DNA of 64,000 nt from NCBI GenBank assembly GCA_009617715.1, contig VTFK01000275.1, positions 620,001 to 684,000 on the forward strand, given 5' to 3'. Positions 1-11,470 of the stretch are shown piece by piece. The position numbers and the translations under genes were made by a program. The notes beneath the pieces are model-generated. The model saw nothing but the letters and a program-made list of their open reading frames with translations, was not told the origin of the DNA and ran no database searches. Source of the DNA: Plectrocnemia conspersa (lineage: Eukaryota; Arthropoda; Insecta; Trichoptera; Polycentropodidae). Position 1 is the first letter of the stretch. Each line of letters opens with the position of its first letter.

Positions 1-257
1 CTTAAATGATAACAGGATAGTAATAATATTTTATTATTACCATACTAATTTGTTTTAATTATATTTCGGAATATCAGTATTGGTTTTTTAATGATAATAA
101 AGTATTTAATTCAGTTATATTTTTTTTTTAAATTACATAAAATATACAATAAGTATATAATCCCAACCTAATATTTATTAAAAACATATGTACATAATTT
201 TAACTTATTATTTATTTAAAACACATTTTTGTACATAATTTTATGGCTATAAAATAT
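1..257. other. AT-rich spacer
   Basis: Very AT-rich sequence with short homopolymer runs and a repeated 'tgtacataattt' phrase. I see no gene, RNA or terminal repeat here. Confidence 0.6.
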
Positions 258-624
258 GCGTTGAAGTATTAGACATACTTGTAGGGCAAATATAATTTAG
301 TTATATAAGACACAAAAAATTGATCTTTGAGTTAATTTAACCTTAAAATTGAGATCTAAATAAAATAAAGATATTTACACATCACGCAACTTTTTATTAA
401 CTATAATTTGACGTATAGTTTTTTAAGAGCGTTGAAGTATTAGACATACTTGTAGGGCAAATATAATTTAGTTATTTAAGACACAAAAAAATGATCTTTA
501 AGTTAATTTATCCTTAAAATTGAAATCTAAATAAAATAAAAACATCTACGCATGTTTTTCTTTTATTATTTATGTCTATATCAACTTTTAATTAACTGCG
601 CTTTGACGTATAGTTTTTAAGGAG
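258..624. repeat. Tandem duplication, period about 171 bp
   Basis: Two adjacent copies begin with the same phrase 'gcgttgaagtattagacat' at 258 and 429. They continue in parallel through the 'cacaaaaaa', 'gatcttt' and 'ccttaaaattga' stretches and end at 'gacgtatagtttttaag'. The second copy carries about 30 extra bases (a T-rich insertion) before its end. The repeat is non-coding. Its divergence is low enough that the duplication looks fairly recent compared with the surrounding decayed transposons. Confidence 0.85.
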
Positions 625-737
625 CTAGTGTGTATCTTTTGTTCATTAATATCTAAGGATACATTAAACAGTTAAATCGTGAAATGCTTATAAAAAATTA
701 ACGCTAATTTTCACAAAAAATATGTATAGTATAATTA

Positions 738-1215
738 ATGCTTGATATTGAAAAAGCATTTGATACCATTTGCCACGAGGGTTTAAACTATAAACTATTT
801 TATTATGAAGCCCCTGATTATCTGAAAGTTCGAAGCTATGTTGGTTTTTATAAATAATAAACTCTCGACGCCAAGTAAAATTCTATCTGGAGTCATACAA
901 CGTAGTTTACTAGAGCCATTACTCTTTATATCATAAACTGACATACCTAATTAAATAAATACTTATTTATATACGCTAATTACACAGACGGCAATACTAG
1001 TATTTATCGTTTTAAAATAATTGCAATTAGGTTGAAAAACTACAATAAATAATTTATTGAATGGAAAATTCAAAATAAACTAAAAGAAAATGAATAATTT
1101 ATTTTTACAACACGCAAGCAACTATTGCTTCTACCTCTTAAAAGTGGACAAGGAAACTGCGTTAAATCAAATACATGGACAAATACATCTGGACCTCAAA
1201 CTTAAATTTAAAAAA
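738..1215 (+). pseudogene. Non-LTR reverse transcriptase fragment (NLTR-B, jockey-like)
   Basis: Conceptual translation starts with LDIEKAFDTICHEGLNYKL, which matches the reverse transcriptase block around the first catalytic aspartate (usual form LDIEKAFDTVWHEGL) of jockey-type retrotransposons. Stops and frameshifts follow. Near 1060-1215 the later region can be read as WKIQNKLKENE, FTTRKQ and a leucine-rich stretch, the expected order for the segment between the catalytic YADD block and the C-terminal domain. No endonuclease domain is present and the fragment cannot code. The copy at 8330-9260 belongs to the same family. Confidence 0.7.
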
Positions 1216-1708
1216 TAGTTTTAATCTAGCAACTTGTATTTAATTTTAATGTATGTATTTTTAATTGTATATCAAACGTTTGTATTAAAAATAAGATAAT
1301 ACATATAAGATTACAATTGGAAAATATATGATTGTTTCTCTATGATTCTAAAATTACGAAAAATTAACCGATATACATATAATATTAATATTAAATGTTA
1401 AGTAATCCAGCAATTAAAGTAAAATTTTAATATATGGGTTATGTGCTTAAATTATTATATAGAGGCAAACCAGATAAGTGTAAATCTTAAATTATTTTTT
1501 TTAATAAACAGTTTATGAGTAAACACTGTTCCAAATTTTGATAATAGTTAATACCGGTATTTCGGTATTAAAAAACTAGGAAACCAGTACTTGGCATAAC
1601 AGCATTAAAGTTTCTTACAAAGACACACTGCGGTTATAGCAACACATATGAAATAATGAAGATGAGTCGAGATCGTGCGACGTTCTTACGGTGGGCTTGA
1701 CAGCGTGA
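1216..1708. other. AT-rich spacer
   Basis: AT-rich DNA, possibly including the degraded 3' end of the preceding NLTR-B fragment. No gene-like signal. The last 100 bases (about 1620-1700) are slightly richer in GC without a recognisable feature. Confidence 0.4.
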
Positions 1709-2175
1709 TTTTTATTTATTTAAATCAAATTAAGACCATCGTGACCTAACAGACTACGACAGTCAAAAAAATATAGTAATAAAACGAAGTAAATCATGTA
1801 ATATTTTAATTAAATTATACGAACTGAGCCAGCTCCTCGTAGCTGACATTAAATAGATCACTGCAATGCCAGCGTATTAAGGAGCTAGATGGCGACAGTG
1901 ATAGATAAATCGGCTAGTGGGGAGGTTATGACTCAAAAAAGGACGCAATATTGTTTCTCCAAGATGTTCTGTTTGAGTGAAAGAAAAAAAAACGGGTGGA
2001 ACGAAACCCACGCTGTTGGTGCAACAAAATTTATCGAAAATGATTAAAAACGTATTTATAGATAATTTTTTTGAATATTTTAGCAGAAGCTGACAACACA
2101 ATTTGTCATCCTGTTTATGAATATGTGTGATTTTAATGCATTTCCAAAGAATATGAAATGATGACGTCTTGAGAA
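1709..2175 (-). mobile_element. NLTR-A retrotransposon fragment with internal deletion
   Basis: Read on the minus strand, this matches two separated parts of the better copy at 41209-42770. The block 1709-1990 corresponds to its 3' end (shared 'aattaagaccatcgt' and 'ctcctcgtagct' phrases). The block 1990-2170 corresponds to the start of the reverse transcriptase domain (shared LWKC-K-T-IHK and 'tgctgttggt' regions). About 1 kb between them is missing, so this is a deleted, non-functional copy. A 100-codon open frame on the minus strand is a relic of the 5' block. Confidence 0.7.
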
Positions 2176-2319
2176 TCAAATAAAAAATACTGACTGACTT
2201 CGCCTAAATTATGTTGCTATTATCAACACACATGTTCAAAAACACCAAAAGGTAAGTGTAAAGTGCGAGCTTAATAATTAATTTAATTTACAAGAAATGA
2301 AACTCAAAACTGCAGCACT

Positions 2320-2770
2320 GCGCATTATCGAGCTTTAAGCTCCGCCGCTTGACACGTGTACCAACGTGTGCATTTCACGTGCATTTTATCGTCAACGTCG
2401 ACATTTGTCGACTGTCAATTCTAATAAATATTCAGCACATTAGCTGGCGCACATTCATCAATATTCAGTCAATGTCTGCACCGTGGGACAAATGAGTATT
2501 GTGGATTTGCCATGACTCGTGCTGGGTCAACAGCACGTCCTATGTCAAACTACAACAATTTGAAAAGATTTTATGTTTGGTAATTGGCACAATCGTATAA
2601 TTAAGCATACTACTATAACTACTATTATTTATTAATAAAAATCTATCAGTCATGAACAACTCTACATACTATATTTTAGCCATGAGCTTCAGATTTGCAC
2701 CACCTTGCTCCTGAAAGAGCAGCGTTGCCACTCTTTAATGAGCGGCATGCCAGAACTGGGTTTGTATTTA
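2320..2770. promoter_or_regulatory. GC-richer non-coding island
   Basis: Balanced base composition within AT-rich surroundings and no credible open frame. Two CACGTG E-boxes (2353-2358 and 2376-2381) and two GTCGAC palindromes (2397-2402 and 2407-2412) lie within 60 bp. A regulatory role is inference only. Confidence 0.25.
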
Positions 2771-3410
2771 ATTGAACTATAAGAAAATTAATGTACTATA
2801 TTTATGATACTCAAAAATGCATTTTCTAGCAAAAAACTAATAACATAACTTGACTATTTACATCAACAAAAAAATATTTTAATTGTTCATTGTAGAGATT
2901 TTTATAACAAAAACAATTCTCGGTAGTGCAATTATCTACTCTTTTTAATACTGATTCTCTTGCATTTGATTTGTTTAGCTAAGGGTTATTCATTATAAGG
3001 TTACAACTGTTAAAAATAGGTCGTTTAAATGTATTTATGTATATGTTTACACGTTCGTTTGGCAAGTCGATGACTTTGGACGCGCGTGCACGATATGTAA
3101 CACCAATATTGGTGTGTATATGGGTTTAGCCAACGGCCAAAGTCCTGTTCAAACACGACGGGTAACACGGAGCCGTCGCTTGTAAATTCATTTGCGAGAA
3201 TTTTTATTGAATTTGACGGACACATTGGCATATGTGCGCCTTTGGTTCTCAAAATGTGTTAAATAATAATACTAAAACGGCAATTTTTATTCTAACGCTT
3301 CACGAAAGGCAACTAAAATGATTTACAAGTATTGATTTACGAGATTTACAAGTATGTTAAGGTAATATATGAAACTATACCAACGAATACCATACAATAT
3401 TTCAGTGTAA
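2771..3410. other. Spacer with a small GC-richer patch and a 16-bp palindrome
   Basis: Mostly AT-rich. The patch 3030-3250 is GC-richer and holds a perfect 16-bp palindrome, ACACCAATATTGGTGT, at 3100-3115. A 75-codon minus-strand frame over the patch has no recognisable domain and is not called as a gene. Confidence 0.35.
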
Positions 3411-3411
3411 T

Positions 3412-3620
3412 CACAGTGAAAAAATATTTACCCTTCGGGAGTTCCTCAAGGATCCAATCTAGGCGCTCTACACAAAAGTGGTATAAATACGGCTGTTATT
3501 AATATTAGTTTTCTATGCTGATGATTTGAAAGGGTTACGATGCATTTGATCCGTTTCTGATTTGATCTTTTAGATATCTATGGATATGGGCTTATGGGCT
3601 TATATCAACTTTCTACACAT
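3412..3620 (+). mobile_element. NLTR-A reverse transcriptase fragment
   Basis: Plus-strand translation gives PSGVPQGSNLGAL, the reverse transcriptase block before the active site, then FLCR/YADDL-like sequence around 3512-3530. The DNA phrase 'cctcaaggatccaatct' is identical to the same site in the copy at 41209-42770. Frame is lost at once and no long open frame remains. Homology fades after about 3620. Confidence 0.65.
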
Positions 3621-3624
3621 CAGT

Positions 3625-4304
3625 ATGGTTACCATATACCAAAAGAAAGACAAGTCCTCTTTTTTCAATTAAAATAAATTGTCCTCCATGAACCCTCAAA
3701 TAGTATTAAGAAATATGTTTGTGGTTAACCCATTCTTTATTGTCTGTATTTTAAGCAAACATTGCATCTACAGAGCAGGAAGAGAATTTAGTATAGAAAA
3801 TTGTGAACATCTTGGAATCAATATTGCGGATACTGCGAAACAGAATTAAAGACAAATTCGTGCCTAGAAAATAAATGGTTGGAAGGAAGAAGAGCAGAAC
3901 ATCTATGACGAATTTCAACGTGCTTATAAAACATCTCTTGAATACTTGACGAAATGGAACCACTGTGTAAATTAAAATGTTTTGAATAGATATTACTACT
4001 ATATAATACAACAAGTACAAATATAAAGATTTTATTCCTTGTATTGAATTCTCACAAAAAAGTGGTGTTATTCCTCAGATTTAAACATAAAGGGATTAGG
4101 TTTTTCTAAGATTATAAGCTGCATGAACAATGGACGGTATTTCTTAAATCTTGCCCCAATATTGATTGTTTTTCGGAATTAATAAAAATTTATCAATTTT
4201 ATTTTTTTGATATCAATAGATCAAGGAGTGGTATAGGCTTAATGTGGAGTCAGTAAAGACAATAATACTCACACAATAGAATTTGTGGGATTTTTATAGT
4301 TATT
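3625..4304. other. AT-rich spacer
   Basis: No feature supported. An 89-codon minus-strand frame (3751-4020) has low-complexity, hydrophobic composition expected from AT-rich chance sequence. Confidence 0.4.
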
Positions 4305-4306
4305 TA

Positions 4307-5163
4307 GAGTGCGCTCGGGATAAGGATTCCGGTTTGTTATTGTGTGCGTGAACTGTGTGGCTCAAAACAATTTCGCTTAGAATATTTAATTTTTTTATTT
4401 TAAAAGAAAATATATGTTTATTTAACATACATACATCTGAGCTAAGTTAAAAATTTCAACGGACAATTAAAAATATATTATATAATCGAAGAACCAGACA
4501 TTGATATCATTAATTAAATATTTGCAAAATTCAGAATCTTTCACTAGTCAAAAAAATAATGAAGTCTTTAGCTATTCTTCAAAAGCAAAAAGATATAAAA
4601 TGGGGAAAGAAATTATTCGCAGATTGTTTAATTTCTAAATCATTAGAATCCATTGAATAAATTAAAAAATTATCATTGGCGCAACGATAAGAATAATAAC
4701 TTTTTTAAGCCTTACAGAGAATAGTGTAAAAAAACCAACAACGTACGGATTAATGGAAAAATAATTAAAATATTTCAATCCATGGGTAAGAGAACGAATA
4801 ACTTACAGTGTATATTTGAAGCCTTGATATCAATTAACCCAGATATGCCCAAGAAATTTTGTTCTCTTAAAATTTCATTTATAAATAAAAAACAGTGGCA
4901 CGAGTTTAGTGACCTACCCATGGGACAGTGGGCATATCTGGGTTAAACCAATATCAACACCAAATTATTTGAAATAAATCACTAGAGAAGATCGAACTTC
5001 TGTGCCACACTGCACTTTAATGACGAATACCAGCGTTGACGAATCAGCGAATGTCCTTAAAAGAGAAAGCGAGACAACGAAGTACACGCTACATCGCTTC
5101 TTCCTCTCATATACATGTACACACACACAATAACAAACCGGCATCCTTATCCCGAGCGTACTC
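4307..5163. mobile_element. TA-flanked terminal-inverted-repeat element (non-autonomous)
   Basis: The ends 4307-4350 and 5120-5163 are inverted copies of each other over about 44 bp with few mismatches, beginning GAGTGCGCTCGGGATAAGGA on the left and GAGTACGCTCGGGATAAGGA on the reversed right. Both are bordered by TA (4305-4306 and 5164-5165), the target duplication expected for the Tc1/mariner superfamily. The 857-bp interior has no transposase, so this is a MITE-like or internally deleted element. A second inverted repeat is nested inside. Confidence 0.7.
4836..4946. repeat. Nested inverted repeat
   Basis: The 18-bp arm TTAACCCAGATATGCCCA (4836-4853) is repeated as its exact reverse complement at 4929-4946. 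A weaker second pair, CCATGGGTA near 4782 and TACCCATGG near 4917, lies close by. The pair may be a smaller fold-back inserted in the larger element, or a subterminal structure of it. Confidence 0.7.
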
Positions 5164-5165
5164 TA

Positions 5166-5674
5166 TTAAGAAATGAAGAACATTTATATAAAATGTGTTA
5201 TAAAAAATATTTTAATGTTGAAGTTATCTCTTACAATGCAAGTTTATATCTTAAGTTTATTTTTATTTTGAAATGTATTCTTTTTTCACATTTGCATATG
5301 GCAATCTTATCCTTCAGTGACAGAAAGTGTCATATTATGTATTTTTTTCAATCTGATTCATCACCTTTCTGGCTTAAGATCATTTCACTTAAGAATTTAA
5401 AAATACTTTTGAGAAAACGATGTTTGAAAAAAAAATCCAAGATGTTCGGCTTTATAGGAACGCGCTTCACTTATTTTCGCGCTCTATGATAGTTTAGTTC
5501 GCAATATTCTTCAATCAAGATTTAAAATTTGAAATCTCCGAATAGCCTCTTATTTGAAAAAAATTAGAAAAGGTTCTTAAGATACATTAAAAAAAAATAA
5601 AATTTCTAGCGTTTTTATTTTAGAAGCGTTAGGATGCGATTCAATGAGTACGCTAAGAAAGTTTTATATCGCAT
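5166..5674. other. AT-rich spacer
   Basis: A 124-codon plus-strand frame begins inside the right terminal repeat of the element ending at 5163 and runs to 5489. Its composition is low-complexity (F, I, K, L, S rich) and it has no recognisable motif, so I treat it as chance. Confidence 0.4.
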
Positions 5675-5885
5675 TTTTTGAGACGACTGAAGGGTGGGTT
5701 TTTTTTCGACAATCAAACTATTCTCGGGGAATTCCAGTTTCGGGTTCTGGAACATATATGAGAATCATGATCGCGTCCTTTAAATGCAAAAGCATCACCA
5801 CAAGCTGACTCGCTTTTGACTGTCAGCATTTGCTGGAATTGCAAATTGATCTTTTTAATGTCAGCTACGAGGAGCTTTTTTTAAA
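5675..5885 (+). mobile_element. NLTR-A 3'-region fragment
   Basis: Plus-strand match to the reverse complement of 41395-41620. The order of phrases is conserved: 'tcgacaatc', 'aattccagtttcgggttctgg', 'gatcgcg', 'gactcgct' and 'gtcagctacgaggagct'. In the better copy this part encodes the C-terminal tail read as ILEEFQFWVPEHF; here it is interrupted. Confidence 0.7.
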
Positions 5886-5889
5886 ACAA

Positions 5890-6825
5890 TATTTATTACT
5901 AGGAAATTCCTGTTTGTATAGACTTCTTTACTGAGAATTTAACTTTGTTGTCTACTTTAAAATTAAATAATTATAATTCATAATTAATTTCTGGTTAATT
6001 CTAAAATTACTTATATTATATTGAAAAAAAAATATTTGTGTAACGTCATTTACTATATTTTTGTTTGCTTACTTTTAAATTGTGAAAAAATAATTTACAA
6101 TTGCCTTATACTTATTTTTAAAATAAGCACAACTCGGATTATTAGTTCAATATTTTTAATGTTATTGAAGGCACTCGTTTCTTGTATTTTTATAAAATAA
6201 TATGCATACTGATTATTTTAATAAAATTAATTATGGGCGTAGCCCAACTGTTCTGACAAGTCACTTTAAATAGGGATCTACACAGAAGTGATCTCAGGGG
6301 AGAGATTTGAAATCAGAATTGCGATTGCAAGAAAGGACATGAGGATCAAGAATAATCTCACTTACCGCAAATTATTATTCCTTGTATCTCCAGCTATCCA
6401 TCTAATGTCTAGATTGTCTGCGGTTAAGATCACAAACTTCGAGAGACACGTAACCTACGAACCATATAAAATTAGATTTAATTAAAAAAATAATAAATAA
6501 ACCACTGAACATTTACAAGCTGTCTCCCATTACGTCTGTCCATCGGTGCGTGACTCACAAATACTAGTACATTTTTCCGAATGTATCCGAATAAAATCAC
6601 AGTTGCATATTCGTTCAGCTATTGGAAATTGAACATTCGATTTGACCGTTTGACCATTGAACTGCGAAAACAAACTGTTGTCAATAGTAAATCCTTTGTA
6701 TCAACACGGACAAGCAGCAGCGCTCCGATTGGACGACAGCCGAAAGAGGAAATTAGAAAAACACACACAATTATGAGTGGACCGGTCTTGACGACACGTG
6801 GGGTCACCCTAGCAGTCTGAGCTGC
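5890..6825. other. Spacer, partly GC-richer
   Basis: 5890-6240 is AT-rich. 6240-6480 and 6500-6825 are more balanced, but their short open frames (65, 79 and 62 codons) match nothing I recognise. No splice-bounded exon can be supported. Confidence 0.35.
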
Positions 6826-6835
6826 CCCCCTAACT

Positions 6836-7496
6836 TAGGGATCGGCAAGCTTTTGAGACAGAAAATATGAGTCACTACAATTTAGAATAAATTGTTTCAA
6901 GAGCTAACATATATTTTTCTTAATTAGATAAGAAAAACCAGATATTATTGCCTTTTACTGTCATTTTTTTATTAATATAATTAAATAAAAAATACTACAT
7001 ATGAAAATATTTTTAGCCAGATACTTTCGAATATGCATACATACTCTTAAACGGCGACAAAACACCCCGATTAAACGAAGCTATTCTGGAATCGACCTAA
7101 TTACCTTTATGAGCTTTCGTATCTATTAATAATTTGCTTAAAACAAATAATCAGACTCACTAATTAATATATCAGTAACTACATTTAAAAAAATATTTTT
7201 TTATTTAATTATATACTTAATGCGATATACTATATAATTTAATATTAATTAATTTATTCGAAAACACACTTTCTGTTTTACTAAAAGATAAACCAGTCTA
7301 ATTTATTACTTACTAGTTTTTAACCTATAATTTAAATTTACAATAAGTTAAAAATAAACCTATATTTATAGTAGAGCTTAAGAAAATACATTATGATAAT
7401 ATAGTAGTTTTATTTTAAATTTTAATATTTCATATGCGTGTACAATGAGAACTACATTTGGCTTTTTTGCGTGCGAGCTCACTTTGCTAACCCCTG
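6836..7496. mobile_element. Non-autonomous hAT-like element
   Basis: The left end reads TAGGGATCGGCAAG and the reversed right end CAGGGGTTAGCAAA. Both resemble the CAGGGGTCGGCAA-type hAT terminus. The flanking 8-mers CCCTAACT (6828-6835) and CCCTAGCC (7497-7504) agree at 6 of 8 positions and fit the nnnTAnnn target pattern known for Buster-type hAT elements. The 661-bp interior has no transposase reading frame. Confidence is limited by mismatches in both repeat and target site. Confidence 0.5.
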
Positions 7497-7504
7497 CCCT
7501 AGCC

Positions 7505-8330
7505 GATTGTCCAGTCACAAAAGTAAATCGCATTAAATTAAATAAATCTGTATTATAAAATATTGCTGCAGCTCCCTGCTAATTATCTGATAATATAATT
7601 ATATTAAATATTTTATGTTTGTAGGTGTATGAATATAGCGATAAAAAATATTTATACACTCGCCGTGTATCCAATTTGTAACTTTTCGCACGTTACTTAC
7701 GCCTACAGTAGAGCTTTTGCCCGAAAGCGCAAAGTTTTCGCGAGTAGCGGGCGCTTTAGAGGGTTTTCCACTTTTATCCACTTTGCTTTTACGCCTGTTT
7801 TCAAAAGATACGTATAATTATTTTTATATTATTTTACAGATCAACTATTATGCGTTAAATCGGATTATGGTAGCTTTAAGGGTAATTTATATTAATTCTG
7901 ATCGATACCCAAATTAAATTATGTATTAAAATATTATTTTCGTTTCATCAAAAGCTTTATATTACCAATTTGCTATCAATAAATTAAAAATATATTGGCA
8001 AATAAAAACATTATTAAATGATAATAATAACTCAAAAGCGACTGTTTTAGAATAACAATAGTATTTTCATGAGGGTGCAATGAGATATGTAGACATCTGT
8101 CGACAGTAACCTAAACTTTAATATAACACTAAAAATGTTATTGTTATTATATTAACTTATAACATAAATTTATTTTTTTTTTGCTACAAATATATTATAA
8201 GAAAAATGCAAAGAGGTAAAAACATTTAAAAATTGAAAATAAAACATTTTGGTACTTTGTGTGGGTTTTTGAGAACATATAATCATGAAACTTATTCTAA
8301 AAATAAAGTTTTTTTTAGCCATTCTAATAC
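7505..8330. other. AT-rich spacer with a small balanced patch
   Basis: 7640-7810 is GC-richer and open in several frames for about 60 codons, none with recognisable content. The rest is AT-rich and featureless. Confidence 0.35.
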
Positions 8331-9480
8331 TAAATGGTAGAATATATTATGCCAAAACGATTTCATTGATAAACTATGCAAATACAAAACGATTATCTGC
8401 TACGCTTAATACGCTCATACTTGAGAAGTAGAAGTTTTTTTTCACCAAATAATGAACACTTGATTCCGCATAAAATTCTTAGTGGAATTTTTCAGGAAAG
8501 TTTGCTCGGTTCGTTTTTTATATTCTATGTATACAACTACAAAAAATACGCGTTTTTACGCTGAAAATACAGCTATTTTAACAAGTGCTTACGTCTTCAA
8601 CCAATCGTTGATTAATTACAAAAACTTTTGAAATCTTAAATAAATATATTAAAAAGTGGAAAATTAAAAGTCAACCGAATTAAAACAGAAGTAATCATAT
8701 TCACAAAACGTAGACTAGCTCTGTCACCGCCTCTCCAAAATGAATAGGGCAGTTACGTTAAATATCTGGGCCTACACCTTGACTCCAAACTTCAATATAA
8801 AAAACTTATTTTGGATCTATCGTACCAAGGGCTGCCTTAGTACGATATTTAATAGAGATAACGCGCTAACTATAAAAAATAAAAATTTATTTCATAAACA
8901 ATTAATCAGAACCCCTCATTAGATGCCAGCCTGGTGTAAAGTAATACCAAAAACACTATTTTTCATTTAAAATAAAGGTATAAAATTAATATGAAATGCA
9001 CCTTAAAATTAATATTTATTACATCTTAAAAATGAAATTTAGACTTTAAATATCAATAGTTAAAGAAGACTGTAAATTTTATACCAGAAAAAATATTTCG
9101 CATAACAACACTAACCCAATAATCTCATGCATCGGTGACTAGAATAAAAACAACCCTAAATTTAAATACAAAATGCCAAAGCACATATTTCTTAATATGC
9201 TTAAGACAAAATATCCATGGTTCAAGATCTTCAGTAAAATGTAAAGGGTAAAGTTTTTTTTGCTATATTTTTTTCTTTTCTTTTACTTAAATTGTAAAAG
9301 CTTTTTAAATTTTTTCTTAAATTATAACGTTTTAATCTATAATTTTATTTTTTATAAAACTGTAGCTACTAACAAATTATAAACATGAAAATGGTTTAAA
9401 ACCAGTAACGTGTATATTATAAGTATATAATTATTATGTTTGTAAAATTTTTAATTCAATCTGGAATTATAAAAAAATGT
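8331..9480 (+). pseudogene. Non-LTR reverse transcriptase pseudogene with 3' UTR (NLTR-B, jockey-like)
   Basis: A plus-strand frame near 8376-8564 reads RLIRSYLRSRSFF, then ILSGIFQESLLGSFFIFYVY, corresponding to the reverse transcriptase blocks normally seen as RLIRSYL-NR-F and ILSGVPQGSLLGPLLFILYI. After frameshifts, KLKVNRIKTEVIIFTKRR, LALSPPLQ and YVKYLGLHLDSKLQYKK (8660-8810) follow in the correct order, then QLIRTPH (usual KTLIRP). The tail 9240-9480 is non-coding and shares the phrase 'aaacatgaaaatggtt' with 14340-14450, so it is probably the 3' UTR. Many stops; not functional. Confidence 0.75.
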
Positions 9481-9484
9481 TGAA

Positions 9485-10040
9485 ATGTTGAAAAATAGAT
9501 TATATACAGTCCTAATAACTGATAATTTCTTTAAAAAACCTTAATATAATTAAAGCTCTTAGAAATTTATATATATCATATTATATAGACAATAATAAAA
9601 TATAATTTCAAGCCGTGAGATAAAAAATAAATATAAAATATACATACATATATATATATTGATAAGGTACGTTATCTTTAAAACCAAATGCAGCAATAAG
9701 CCAAAATAATAATTCGTAATTGATAAAATAAATATCACCGACTGCTAGACTTCAATTTTAATCGTGTGTCACAATACTATGTACGAATTGATTGTTACTT
9801 CGTTGTAACTCATTGGGCTACCCCTGTCATGATGCAACAAAAAAATTACGTAGCTAATATATTTCAAGCATACCTAATATTTTAATAAAAATATACATAT
9901 AATTTTATTAAATATATACAATTCTATACTTAAATTTATTTAAAATCAGTTAACATACTAAATTAAGTTGTGTATTTTTTTTAATTTTATTTTTTGTAAA
10001 ATAAAATATGTTTATTTATAATTTATAGTGGTAGTAGATT
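9485..10040. other. AT-rich spacer with short TA/CATA runs
   Basis: Contains a short 'catacatacatatatatatat' run near 9641-9660. Nothing else stands out. Confidence 0.5.
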
Positions 10041-10044
10041 CAAG

Positions 10045-10200
10045 TGTGTCTAGTCCAATTTGTGCCATATTTTATGCAGCGTCAGACGAGTAAAATGCGA
10101 ACGTATTTCTCGATGGCTGCTTGGTGACGGCTGCTAGGTCAGCGGGCACCGCTCGTGGGAATTCAGATGCGCATGTGCCGTATATATTGACTCAAGTTAT
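10045..10200. other. Small GC-richer patch
   Basis: About 150 bp of balanced composition rich in CGT/GCT words, without an open frame worth calling. The AT-rich stretch 10200-10550 that follows is featureless. Confidence 0.25.
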
Positions 10201-10549
10201 GTATGAATCACCGCAAATAGGTTATGAAATTTACTTTTTAATAATTTTTATCGTTTTTTAAATCACCTTATACTCATAAGCCCAAAAATATTACGTATTT
10301 TAATTATAATTCTAGCTATTCTTTAAAAATATACTTTGGTTGTAATATTTTTTTGCAACATTAATATCGATTTTTATTTTATTTAAATAATACATGATAA
10401 TATGAGTATGTATCAATCTATAATTTATTGATTTTGTGAAGCATTTTCATTAGCTTTTCATAAAAATAGCAAAAAATTGTACATTAAAATTGTGATTAGG
10501 TAGTCTAAAAATAATATCACTACTATTTTATTTCATTCATTACTAACAT

Positions 10550-11225
10550 ATACAGATTCACGCAGGTCCAAAGTTATAATCCGCGATCAAGTTTAAATTT
10601 TAATCCATTCGGGTCCCTAATCGACTTTAGGTGTAGCCGTTAATTAAGCCATCGGGACCGTTCGCTGAATCAACACATTAACCGAAAATTCGAGAACTAC
10701 TCGAGTCGGCCGACTCTCGCAACTTGAACGAGTTCTCATCCGGCTTAGCGCCATCCTAGGTCCCCGTAGCTGCTACGGCGTAGCGTATCGTAGCAAGGAT
10801 CCATTCACTATATACACAAACGGGATAAACAGAGGAACATCCCGCCGAACTTGGCCTCGGACAATTTGTGCGGAAGACGTACAAGGAAAGCGCATTACCC
10901 TCCAGACCGAAACCGATGGCCCTTCTTTCCCTTTTGGTTATTTCGGTCACGTTGCGCAAATGTTTGTAGGGCCTTCTGCGAAATGCTCCGTTCCAACCAA
11001 AACGCGAGATTCGTTCTCGCGACGCGATCATGCGTGCGCTTACTAATGCTCAGCCAGATAAATCACAATGAAAGACAAGGATTTGCCATCAAACTAAATT
11101 ACTTTGCTGCCCTTTCAGATTGAAACCGCACCACCTCCGAGCGGGTTCACGACCGAACAAACAAAGCGAATCGGGAAACGTTACGCGAGAATAAATAAAA
11201 TAAACGATCGCACGCGGAATTGTAA
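10550..11225. promoter_or_regulatory. GC-richer non-coding island
   Basis: About 670 bp of balanced composition with frequent CG dinucleotides. It supports overlapping open frames on both strands (90 plus, 91 minus codons), as GC-rich DNA tends to by chance. Neither shows a domain or initiation context. A short inverted pair occurs at 'gtagctgctacggcgtagcgtatcgtagc'-type words around 10767-10795. Candidate regulatory DNA or an unrecognised old repeat. Confidence 0.25.
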
Positions 11226-11470
11226 GCAGTCAAAAAAAAATATGCTCAAAGTACACATAAAAGAGAATAGCTCTTAAACTTTTCAATCAAATGTGATGCA
11301 TGAAGATTAAGTCCTATTCACAACAAAAAAGATCAAATATTCTCAATTACAAAGGCGTATAGCTTATTTTCATATACATATATTCCCTTACGATTGTTAA
11401 ATAAAAACTTAAATTGTAAATTTAGGTTTTTATTCAAAATTTCTAAGAAAGAATTAATTCAACCCAATTA
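11226..11470. other. AT-rich spacer
   Basis: No signal seen. Confidence 0.5.

Noticed and set aside
5115..5489. 124-codon plus-strand open frame
   Set aside because: Starts inside the terminal repeat of the TA-flanked element and continues into AT-rich spacer; no recognisable domain.
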